Shown in pieces: positions 8,751 through 16,315 of a stretch of DNA of 64,000 nt; the stretch's first letter is position 1, and every line of letters begins with the position of its first letter. The translations under genes were made by a program, and so were the position numbers. This DNA is from Paenibacillus sp. G2S3 (GTDB lineage: Bacteria; Bacillota; Bacilli; Paenibacillales; Paenibacillaceae): the NCBI RefSeq assembly GCF_030123105.1, contig NZ_CP126095.1, forward strand, positions 372,001 through 436,000, read 5' to 3'. Below the pieces are notes generated by a model. The model did no database searches. It was not told the origin of the DNA and saw nothing but the letters and a program-made list of their open reading frames with translations.

Positions 8751-9452
8751 ATTCAGTTTAAATCGAAAGTATTGCTTTACGCCGGTATCGGCTATGTTGT
8801 CGCTGTATTAACGAGCTCTTTTCTGCCTGAGTTCATCTCTCTGCTGTTGCCTTTAGCGGGTGCGGGGATAGGTGCTCTGGTAACGAGAAGTCCAAGAACC
8901 AATCTCCCAGCGGAGGTGTTGCCAGCAGGGCCTGTGACAGCACCTATTGCTCCGGCGCCCGCTGCGAATACTCCACAATTAGACAATACGACGAATGATA
9001 CTGTATCAGGTAATCATAGCTATGACAGTAGAACTGAGGCTGTGAAGATTGGACCGGAGTTCGCTCCGGTTGTGGAGTATCTTAGCATTCTGGAAGATAT
9101 GATTATCTCAGAAGGGCAGAAGGATACGCTAGACAATGAAATTGTCGAGAAATCACTGGCGCTCTTCGCGAGGCTTCAACGTGTAATTCCGCTGCTTCAG
9201 GAGCTGAATAACGGCGAGATTAATCATACGGTCCGCAGATTGATTTTGAAGGATTTGAATGGTGTAATCAACCCGTTCTTACGCCTAGGTGGTGAAGCGA
9301 AGACGAAGAATCGGAGAATGCTGCTGAACGGTTTAAGAGATGTCGATTCCAAAATATCGGATATCGCATCCACGATCGAACATAAAGACCTGATGGAACT
9401 TCAGACGAAGGCGGAACTGATTCATCAGCGGTACAGCAGTTCCGAACTATAG
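8751..9452 (+). CDS. Membrane-anchored protein upstream of TelA
   Basis: About 233 residues: a hydrophobic N-terminus (LLYAGIGYVVAVLTSSFLPEFISLLLPLAGAGIGALV) forming one hairpin or two membrane segments, a Pro/Ala-rich linker, then a mostly helical soluble domain (about 90-233). It sits where the XpaC-like gene sits next to TelA/YaaN in Bacillus, and may be a distant XpaC relative, but I do not see a decisive motif. The annotated-style GTG at 8742 lies inside the ribosome site AAGAGGTGAG (8737-8746). The codon correctly spaced after it is ATT 8751, a rare initiation codon; I use that start tentatively. The next gene follows by 11 bases. Confidence 0.7.
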   Translation: MQFKSKVLLYAGIGYVVAVLTSSFLPEFISLLLPLAGAGIGALVTRSPRTNLPAEVLPAGPVTAPIAPAPAANTPQLDNTTNDTVSGNHSYDSRTEAVKIGPEFAPVVEYLSILEDMIISEGQKDTLDNEIVEKSLALFARLQRVIPLLQELNNGEINHTVRRLILKDLNGVINPFLRLGGEAKTKNRRMLLNGLRDVDSKISDIASTIEHKDLMELQTKAELIHQRYSSSEL

Positions 9453-9463
9453 GAGGGAATCCC

Positions 9464-10564
9464 ATGTCCACGCAGTTGATCCAATTAAAAAAAGAAGATG
9501 AACAAAAGGTAGTCGAGGAAGCCGCGCAATTGATTGAGAAGGTATCCCAAACGGATACTGTTACACTAGATTCCTTGATGGATGATATCGGTAAGCTTGG
9601 GGTTAAGACGCAGGAAAAAGCAGGACAAACCTTGAAGCTGCTGGATCGCCCAGTGAATGACCTGATGTCAGGCAAACGCGTTGAAGTGCCTAACATGATT
9701 ATGAAGCTGCGGAACGAGTGTGAGAATCTGCAGCAGAGTAAGAATGTGAGCTTCTTCGGCAAGATGTTGCGCAAGAGTCCGATGAAGAATTATGTGTACA
9801 AATATCAGTCGGTCCGCACGAACATTGATGCCATAGTTACAGGGCTTCGCGATGGTAGAGATACCCTCGAAGAGAGCATTGTGAATATGCGTCAGCTGAA
9901 ACGTACCTCCATGGAAGAGATTTATAACCTGCAGACCAAAATTGCCTTCGGCAATAAGCTGAAAGAGCTGTTCGAGGTGGAGATTGCGAAGCCGGAGAAT
10001 GAGTTCCGTAAAGCTTATCTGGAGCGTGGTCTGCGAAAAGTAATGGTTCGTATTCAGTCGATGACAGAAATGATTCTGCTGTACAATCAAGCCATTGCTG
10101 CTACAGACATCATCAACGATAATAATGATAAACTGATTGATTCCGTAAATAATGCCATTGATAAGACTTCTAATCTAATCACAGTGTCGGCAATGATTGC
10201 GATGTCGTTAGCGGATCAGGAGAATGTTATCAACGCTGTAGAAGCGACGAATAAGACGATTGAAGATCAGTTTAAAGAAAATGCACGTCTGCTGCGTACC
10301 ACTACGGAGAAAACAACCGAGTTGCTATCTAAGCCTTCTATGTCTATGGAAGCTGTGAATCAAGCGATCGGCGATCTGCTTAGCGCACTAGACACTTCAG
10401 AACAGTCCAACCGACGTATTATTGAGAGCTGCCAGGATTATACATCTAAAATGACGGCTATCAATACCCAGCTTGGCAATCGTTTAGGATTGAATGAGGC
10501 GGACAAGCCTCAGGCGCTGAAGCAAGGAGAAGCTGAGAGTCAATTGAGCAGTTTCTTGAACTAA
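9464..10564 (+). CDS. TelA family toxic anion resistance protein
   Basis: A 366-residue, almost entirely helical cytoplasmic protein of the TelA/KlaA family, matching the family length. Family features include the KLGVKTQEKAGQTLKLLDRPVNDLM start region and the NMRQLKRTSMEEIYNLQTKIAFG central helix; the C-terminus has LLRTTTEKTTELLSKPSMSME. TelA is associated with tellurite and cell-envelope stress resistance and is a standard partner of TerD/TerC operons (YceH/YaaN in Bacillus). AGGAGGG at 9451-9457 precedes the ATG. It is the last gene of the operon, followed by a terminator. Confidence 0.93.
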   Translation: MSTQLIQLKKEDEQKVVEEAAQLIEKVSQTDTVTLDSLMDDIGKLGVKTQEKAGQTLKLLDRPVNDLMSGKRVEVPNMIMKLRNECENLQQSKNVSFFGKMLRKSPMKNYVYKYQSVRTNIDAIVTGLRDGRDTLEESIVNMRQLKRTSMEEIYNLQTKIAFGNKLKELFEVEIAKPENEFRKAYLERGLRKVMVRIQSMTEMILLYNQAIAATDIINDNNDKLIDSVNNAIDKTSNLITVSAMIAMSLADQENVINAVEATNKTIEDQFKENARLLRTTTEKTTELLSKPSMSMEAVNQAIGDLLSALDTSEQSNRRIIESCQDYTSKMTAINTQLGNRLGLNEADKPQALKQGEAESQLSSFLN

Positions 10565-10603
10565 TTGTTTCTGAAATTAGCATGAATACACAGTATAGAT
10601 GTA

Positions 10604-10634
10604 AAGCCTGTTGAATTTTTCAGCAGGCTTTTTT
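10604..10634 (+). terminator. Terminator of the Ter operon
   Basis: AAGCCTGTTGA (10604-10614) pairs with TCAGCAGGCTT (10620-10630) with one wobble, then a T-run. It ends the operon 40 bases after telA. Confidence 0.9.
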
Positions 10635-10814
10635 CATTGTTCTTTTTTCAACATTAGTTATAATATATTCCAATTTACTAAAATTTTCTCATGAGATATT
10701 ATGGTAAAGATCTGATAGATTTATTGATGTTTAGGTGCACCTAAGATGAAAGGATCGGCTTTATCATGCGCTGTTTCAAGAGAAACGGGCATACCTATTG
10801 GGAGGGGTAAATGG

Positions 10815-13322
10815 ATGGGCAGAAAGTTTAGGGGAATATTAGCTGGCGCACTGGGCGTAAATATGCTTTTTAGTTCTTTAGGGGTAGTAACAGCACAAAA
10901 TAGCAATGATTACGAAGGTCATTGGGCTCAAAAAGCTATTGATAGCTGGTTAGACAGCGGCAAGTTGAAGGGGTTTGAGGATGGTTCTGTAAAGCCAAAT
11001 CAAACCATAACAAGAGCTGAGTTTATGACATTGGTCAACCGTGCGTTTAATTATACGAAGCTAGCTAAGATTAGTTACGATGATGTGCCTTCTACTAACT
11101 GGGCATATAATGAGATAGCGAGAGCAGTTGAAGCCGGATATATCAAAGGATTTAACAACGAGATGCGTCCGAATGCTCCAATTAACCGCCAGGAAGCAGC
11201 AGTCATTATTAGCAGACTGTTGAAACTGGAAGGGGGTAGTGTTGATGAACTGAAGGTGTTTAGCGATGCTGGACAAATTGCTGCATGGAGCAAAGAAAGC
11301 GTTGCTTCAGCAGTTAAAGCTGGTGTTCTGAAAGGATACCCTAATGGGACTTTTGCGCCTGGACAGGCATTAACCCGTGCAGAGTCCTTGACACTGATTG
11401 ATTCGGCTGAGGCTCTTACACCTGTAGTGTTGCCGACAGCTTCTCCAGTTACAACTTCTTTGCCTAGTGTTGCGCCAACGGCAACGGCAACTACAGCATC
11501 CGCTGGCGGAGGCAGTGGGGGCGGAGGTGGAGGTGGAGGTGCTGGTGGTGGTGAAATTGAGGCAACTTCTACTCCAACAGCGACACCAAAAGCCACACCG
11601 ACAGCGACACCCACTGCGTCACCAACGCCAATCCCGGAACCAACAATGCCTATAAAAGAATTGCCAGCCTTAGATATTCATATTACCTCTACTTCAAATG
11701 AGTCCGTCACAAATTCCGTTTATCTGAAAGTTGACTTTAGTAAAGTTTTTGGCACAATAGTGAATCAAAATGATCAGATCACTTACTATATTACATCCGA
11801 GCCGATTAATGACAGAGATCTCCGCTGGGGCCTCACTAATCTTAACTCATATATAACTATGTCCGGTTATACAGCTCGACTTATACCCGAAATCACGGTG
11901 TCTTCTAGTTATATAGATGGAGGTGGAGATGGAGAAAAGTATGTATCGGTTGTTGTTAGAAACTTTAAAGAAGAAATCACAGGATACTACACCCAAAAGA
12001 TGAACTTGAAGTTCTCACAAACGGAGCAAGCCAGTGACATTGTGAAGTTGGAAAGTGGAGTAACCATTACACAAGAAAAAATTATCTATGATGGTTGGTT
12101 AAATCCAGGGGAATATTATTCTGATGTTATTGATGTTACAAATGCCTATGCGCAGTTAAAGGGGAATGCGGTTTCTTATACAATCTCCCCTAGGTATTAT
12201 CGGGATATGGACATGAATCCTCAAGCTAGCGAGATCATTACTACTCCACATATGCTGTATAAGGATACTAGGATTAGAGTGGTCGAAACTACTTATTCTT
12301 CCGGCGGGGCAACATCACCAGGGTATATTCCTATTGTTTACGAGTCCTATTATAATTATAAAACCTACAATGAAGCAGAATATATGATTGTGTTCTATGA
12401 CACCAATTTGAAGGCTATCGCTTATTACGAAGGAAAAGTTCAATTAAGTGACGAATTGGCAGTTGAAGCTGCCGAGAAGAGGATTGACGATATTCCGATC
12501 AGTCTAGGGTTGAAGGAAGAGGATACTATAAATAGGGCCACTAGAGCCTATGAGGCACTTAATGAATCACTCCGTGGGAGGATTAGTGAACAGCGTAAAG
12601 TGAAACTTATGAATGCTCAAGAAACTCTTGAAAAACTTAAGAAATCAGGGCCGTTACAGAACCTCGCGCTTGTCTCTTCCTATATTGGTATTAGAGAATT
12701 TCAACTCAACGGTACGTTAGTTAATGCGTATACTATAGACTTCCCGGATACTTTAAGAAGAGAGATTGGAAGCTTTTCTTACTATATTACTAAAAATCCG
12801 ATCACTGGGAACGATTTAGAGGCTCCTAGTATTTACGGTAAATATGCTTTTTCGGAGATTAATAAAATACTACTGCCTATTCGGGATAAGATAGGTGATT
12901 ATAACGTAACGATAGTTTATTACGATAAGGCAGATAAGCCACTGCGCTATACGACAAAGCAGATGAACTTTTCAGCCCTTTCTCCAGCATGGGACAATTC
13001 TGCGGTTCAAGTGTTGGATGGAGTGACTATGGAACGTCATTATGGCAACGGCGGACGTGTAGACTTTATTGATGTCCAAAACTACGTACGCTCACACCGG
13101 GAGGCTGTATATTTCACAGTCACATCAAGATCAATGCTGGAAAAAGAACAAGCTTTTACGGTCGAAAATGTGGTGAAGAATTTGAATCAGGTCTATCAAG
13201 GAATGGCCGTTTTCAATTCTTCTGATCCGGCTTTAAATGGACAGACAGAAGAATATATCGTTATATTTTATGATAAAGATTATAAGGCAATGAGCTACTA
13301 CACAGGGGTCCTGAAAGACTAA
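10815..13322 (+). CDS. SLH-domain cell-surface protein
   Basis: About 835 residues, secreted. The start ATG 10815 has GGGAGGGG at 10799-10806 and gives a clean signal peptide, MGRKFRGILAGALGVNMLFSSLGVVTAQ; the ATG at 10746 would put 23 polar residues in front of it. Three SLH domains follow (about 30-210: YEGHWAQKAIDSWLDSG, YDDVPSTNWAYNEI, FSDAGQIAAWSKE), which anchor proteins to pyruvylated secondary wall polymer. Then come a Thr/Pro-rich stretch, a poly-Gly segment (DNA low-complexity at 11505-11555) and further TPTATP repeats. The remainder contains two related beta-rich blocks, each with QITYYITSEPI/FSYYITKNPI type repeats. The role of the C-terminal part is unknown. Confidence 0.88.
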   Translation: MGRKFRGILAGALGVNMLFSSLGVVTAQNSNDYEGHWAQKAIDSWLDSGKLKGFEDGSVKPNQTITRAEFMTLVNRAFNYTKLAKISYDDVPSTNWAYNEIARAVEAGYIKGFNNEMRPNAPINRQEAAVIISRLLKLEGGSVDELKVFSDAGQIAAWSKESVASAVKAGVLKGYPNGTFAPGQALTRAESLTLIDSAEALTPVVLPTASPVTTSLPSVAPTATATTASAGGGSGGGGGGGGAGGGEIEATSTPTATPKATPTATPTASPTPIPEPTMPIKELPALDIHITSTSNESVTNSVYLKVDFSKVFGTIVNQNDQITYYITSEPINDRDLRWGLTNLNSYITMSGYTARLIPEITVSSSYIDGGGDGEKYVSVVVRNFKEEITGYYTQKMNLKFSQTEQASDIVKLESGVTITQEKIIYDGWLNPGEYYSDVIDVTNAYAQLKGNAVSYTISPRYYRDMDMNPQASEIITTPHMLYKDTRIRVVETTYSSGGATSPGYIPIVYESYYNYKTYNEAEYMIVFYDTNLKAIAYYEGKVQLSDELAVEAAEKRIDDIPISLGLKEEDTINRATRAYEALNESLRGRISEQRKVKLMNAQETLEKLKKSGPLQNLALVSSYIGIREFQLNGTLVNAYTIDFPDTLRREIGSFSYYITKNPITGNDLEAPSIYGKYAFSEINKILLPIRDKIGDYNVTIVYYDKADKPLRYTTKQMNFSALSPAWDNSAVQVLDGVTMERHYGNGGRVDFIDVQNYVRSHREAVYFTVTSRSMLEKEQAFTVENVVKNLNQVYQGMAVFNSSDPALNGQTEEYIVIFYDKDYKAMSYYTGVLKD

Positions 13323-13335
13323 TAAGGATTCACAG

Positions 13336-13408
13336 CAATCATAAAGCCCTATCCTCATACATAAGTTGTCACAAGACTACATGTGGAGAAAGTGGGGATA
13401 GGCATATG
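13336..13408 (+). promoter_or_regulatory. Hairpin sequestering ribosome site and start of a 29-residue ORF
   Basis: The left arm TCATAAAGCCCTATCCTCA (about 13340) is complementary, with small bulges, to TGGGGATAGGCATATGA (about 13393-13409), which contains the ribosome site and the ATG of the small ORF at 13406. No T-run follows, so it is not an obvious terminator of the SLH gene. Confidence 0.5.
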
Positions 13409-13495
13409 ATCTTAGGGTGTTTGATACTCGTGCTTATCATCGTGGCCAGCAGTGAAAAAGCAGAAGCGATTGCCAAATTGAATGACGACAGTTAG
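13406..13495 (+). CDS. Predicted 29-residue single-pass membrane peptide
   Basis: The ORF encodes MILGCLILVLIIVASS followed by a charged tail EKAEAIAKLNDDS. This is one hydrophobic segment plus a polar end, the build of type I toxins or of small membrane regulators. TGGGGATAGG provides a possible ribosome site that would be hidden in a hairpin. The ORF is too short for statistical coding support and no homologue is recognised by eye. It could also be chance within the 324-base gap between the SLH gene and the formate/nitrite transporter. Confidence 0.4.
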   Translation: MILGCLILVLIIVASSEKAEAIAKLNDDS

Positions 13496-13560
13496 CGGGA
13501 ATTAACATCAATTCCTCTAAGGAATTCGGGGATTTTCAACCACAACTTGGTTCAAGTAAT

Positions 13561-13629
13561 TTCCAGCGGGTTATTGGGTATAATAACTCAAGGCTGTACG
13601 ATTAGCCCATAACTAGCTGGAATACCCAA
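13561..13629 (+). promoter_or_regulatory. Structured promoter/leader of the formate/nitrite transporter gene
   Basis: TTCCAGC (13561) pairs with GCTGGAA (13616-13622), enclosing GTTAT/ATAAC and GGG/CCC pairs. Two alternatives exclude this fold: TTGGGTAT (13574-13581) with ATACCCAA (13622-13629), and the palindrome GTTATT-N6-AATAAC (13570-13587). A consensus -10 TATAAT sits inside the palindrome at 13579-13584, without a good -35. It may therefore be an activator-dependent promoter with an operator, or a switching leader RNA. Confidence 0.45.
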
Positions 13630-13646
13630 ATCCCTAAGGAGGTCAC

Positions 13647-14435
13647 ATGGAGAACGAGGCACTGCTACAGGTTGAACAATTAGCACTTAAGAAACAGAAG
13701 ATCTTTCGGCAAAGTGTATTGCGCTATATTGCCAGAGCCATGCTGGCCAGTATGTTTATCGGCTTCGGTGTAATTGTAGCGTTCAAGACAGGTAACTACT
13801 TTTTTATGGAGCATTCACCATTTGCGTATCCAATGGCTGCGATTACTTTTGGAGCAGCGATCATCCTAATCTCATACGGTGGGGGAGACTTATTTACCGG
13901 GGATACTTTCTATTACACGTACACGGCTTTGAGACGAAAAATGAAATGGTCCGAGGTTGTACGCATGTGGGTCATGAGTTATATCGGTAACATTCTTGGT
14001 GCTGCTGCATTTGCATTGTTGATTTTTTTAACAGGATTGTTTTACAGCTCTGATGTAAATGGTTTTTTACTATATGTGGTTGAGCATAAAATGGAGGCTC
14101 CGGCAGGTCAGCTTTTTTTTCGTGCTATCCTCTGTAACTGGCTCGTTTGTATGGCTTTTTTCATTCCGATGAATATCAAAGGCGATGGGGCCAAAATGTT
14201 CGCAATGGTCTTATTCGTATTCTGTTTCTTCATTTCCGGTTATGAGCATAGTATTGCCAATATGTGTACCTTTGCGATTGCTTTGGTCCTTGACCATCCC
14301 GGGACGGTTTCGTGGGGCGGTGTGGTACATAACCTGGTGCCGGTTACAATCGGTAATCTAATTGGTGGTGGGGTTCTGATGGGGGTTATGTATTATTATG
14401 TGAACAAACCTTTTCTGGACGATACGAAGCATTAA
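13647..14435 (+). CDS. Formate/nitrite transporter family protein
   Basis: A 262-residue FNT-family channel with six hydrophobic segments; typical length is 260-290. FNT channels are pentameric membrane proteins that move formate, nitrite, hydrosulfide or similar small anions. Family-like stretches are GFGVIVAFKTGNYF early, AAITFGAAIILISYGGGDLFTGDTFYYTY at about 65-93 and SGYEHSIANMCTFAIAL at about 195-211, where the SGYEHSIANM stretch is the signature with the central His. TAAGGAGGT precedes the ATG. It is transcribed alone, with a terminator behind it. Its closest substrate cannot be told from sequence alone. Confidence 0.92.
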   Translation: MENEALLQVEQLALKKQKIFRQSVLRYIARAMLASMFIGFGVIVAFKTGNYFFMEHSPFAYPMAAITFGAAIILISYGGGDLFTGDTFYYTYTALRRKMKWSEVVRMWVMSYIGNILGAAAFALLIFLTGLFYSSDVNGFLLYVVEHKMEAPAGQLFFRAILCNWLVCMAFFIPMNIKGDGAKMFAMVLFVFCFFISGYEHSIANMCTFAIALVLDHPGTVSWGGVVHNLVPVTIGNLIGGGVLMGVMYYYVNKPFLDDTKH

Positions 14436-14453
14436 GAAGAACGGTTAACTCGC

Positions 14454-14485
14454 AACTTCGCTCTTTATAAGGGCGGAGTTTTTTT
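14454..14485 (+). terminator. Terminator after formate/nitrite transporter
   Basis: AACTTCGCTCTT (14454-14465) pairs throughout, with GU wobbles, to AAGGGCGGAGTT (14469-14480), then T7. Confidence 0.85.
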
Positions 14486-14613
14486 GTGCTGCTATAAATT
14501 TCTTCGTCATTGGGATATTTTGATTTTTTAGGGTTCAAAAGGATTAGAGGGAAAGAAGTAGAATACATATTAGTATTACAAAATTGAAGATTCATACAGA
14601 ATGGGGTAAGGCT

Positions 14614-16215
14614 TTGGAAAAGACAACAGGGATACTGACGGATGAGACTATTATTAAGGCTTCCAATCAGCATTGCATTAATCAAGGAATAGACCCTGAG
14701 CAGCCTCCTATTTTTCCAAAATGTTATGCTGCAGATGAACTGGGGTCACAACTCCATGCATATAGTGAAGTGATTGAGGTTATTGATTTTTTTGTGAACA
14801 AGTTTCTTTCTTCAGTAAAAGGCAATCCGATCCTTGTTACGATATCGGATGATGCAGGTTATCTATTGGCGTTCAAAGGGGATCCGACAATTATCGATCT
14901 CGTAGGGCAGGTTGGCATCAAAGAAGGTGTGCAACTGAACAAAGAAGTGGGTACAAATTCAATTGCGTTGTGTCTCGAACATCAGCGGCCTTTTCAATTG
15001 AAGGGAGAAGACCATTATCATCAAATTCTTCATCGTTTAGTGTGCTGTACGGCTCCCTTTTATAAAGAGGATGGACGTGAAATATTGGGGACGATATCAT
15101 TTATGGCGGATATAGATGTGGCCCATCCCCACCTATTGCCTTTGCTTTGTACCATGGCTGACTCCATCGAACGCGAGATTTTGCTGCGTAGAGGAAATGC
15201 TGAGCTTCAGCTTTTAAATCGAATCCTATTGGATACGAATTACTTGGGTGTTATTATAACGGATGAACTCGGAACGATCGTCAATATAAATGAGAACTGC
15301 TTAACCATGCTTCATTTGGATGGTGAACATCAAGAATCTGTTATCGGTGCCAGTGTCTTCGAAATTCGGAATGTGGGCTCTTATTTTCAGCATGTCATTC
15401 TTCAGCATGAGGCATGTGCTGGGCTGGAAGTGATTCAGGAGAGCAACGGTATGTTTGAACATTATATGCTGGATGTGCTTCCGGTTTACGATTCGAATGC
15501 ATGTTTGGCTCGTGTGATTGGGAGTCTTCGTAATATCACAGAGATGAAAAAAACGGAAGAAGTGCTGCGCAATACAGAGAAGCTAGTGGTCGCTGGACAG
15601 CTGGCCATGAGTATCGCGCATGAGATTCGAAATCCGCTGACCACAGTCAAAGGAATGCTTCAACTGGCCAATAAAGATTCGCAACTGCTACATTATGATC
15701 TTATTATGTCAGAAGTAGAAAGAATGAACCTCATTGTGAGCGAGTTCCTCATACTAGGTAAACCGCAGGCTGCGCATTATAGGGTAGAACAATGTAGTAC
15801 GATTCTGCAGGAAGTGCTCAGCATCTTTGCGATTCAAGTGGAGATGAATAATATATCGCTGAACACGCAATTCCATTATGATGCTAAAATCGTATGTGAT
15901 CGTAATCAGATCAAGCAAGTCTTCCTAAACATCCTAAGAAACTCAATGGAAGCCTTGCCCTTCGGTGGAAGCATTACAGTAGCCCTAGATGTGGAGAATG
16001 GGTATCAGACAATTACCTTCACAGACAACGGAGAGGGTATGAACCAGGAGGTACTGGAGAAATTAGGCGAGCCTTTTCACACGACCAGAGGCGACGGTAA
16101 TGGACTGGGAATCATGATTGTTAAAAAGATCGTATCTGCACATAGAGGACGCGTGGCTATAGCTAGTGAAGAGGGCGTAGGTACAGTGGTTACGATTTAT
16201 CTACCAATAAAATAA
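14614..16215 (+). CDS. GAF-PAS sensor histidine kinase
   Basis: About 533 residues, no membrane segment. The N-terminal GAF-like region (about 60-200, GVQLNKEVGTNSIALCLEHQRPFQLKG) resembles the sensor part of AcoR-type activators. A PAS domain follows (about 205-320), then HisKA with H-box MSIAHEIRNPLTTVKGML (about 344-361) and HATPase_c with DNGEGMN and TRGDGNGLGIMIVKKIV. This is the architecture of cytoplasmic Bacillus phosphorelay-type kinases. TTG 14614 has GGGGTAAGG just before it; TTG 14584 is an alternative without a clear ribosome site. No response regulator is adjacent, so the partner is elsewhere. Confidence 0.88.
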   Translation: MEKTTGILTDETIIKASNQHCINQGIDPEQPPIFPKCYAADELGSQLHAYSEVIEVIDFFVNKFLSSVKGNPILVTISDDAGYLLAFKGDPTIIDLVGQVGIKEGVQLNKEVGTNSIALCLEHQRPFQLKGEDHYHQILHRLVCCTAPFYKEDGREILGTISFMADIDVAHPHLLPLLCTMADSIEREILLRRGNAELQLLNRILLDTNYLGVIITDELGTIVNINENCLTMLHLDGEHQESVIGASVFEIRNVGSYFQHVILQHEACAGLEVIQESNGMFEHYMLDVLPVYDSNACLARVIGSLRNITEMKKTEEVLRNTEKLVVAGQLAMSIAHEIRNPLTTVKGMLQLANKDSQLLHYDLIMSEVERMNLIVSEFLILGKPQAAHYRVEQCSTILQEVLSIFAIQVEMNNISLNTQFHYDAKIVCDRNQIKQVFLNILRNSMEALPFGGSITVALDVENGYQTITFTDNGEGMNQEVLEKLGEPFHTTRGDGNGLGIMIVKKIVSAHRGRVAIASEEGVGTVVTIYLPIK

Positions 16216-16257
16216 AGGGTTTGTCTTGGCTACTTCTTCGTCGTGCAAGCCGTAATT

Positions 16258-16308
16258 CCAAACAAAAGACTCTTCCGCCCAAGTAGGCCGGAAGAGTCTT
16301 TTGTTTGG
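16258..16308. terminator. Bidirectional terminator
   Basis: A perfect 20-bp inverted repeat, arms 16258-16277 and 16289-16308, with A/T-rich outer ends on both sides. It serves the kinase gene (+) and the TPM-domain gene (-), which converge here. Confidence 0.95.
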
Positions 16309-16315
16309 AGATGGA

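Noticed and set aside
11075..11614. 179-codon minus-strand ORF in the SLH gene
   Set aside because: A shadow of the Gly-, Thr- and Pro-rich low-complexity repeats; no start signals.
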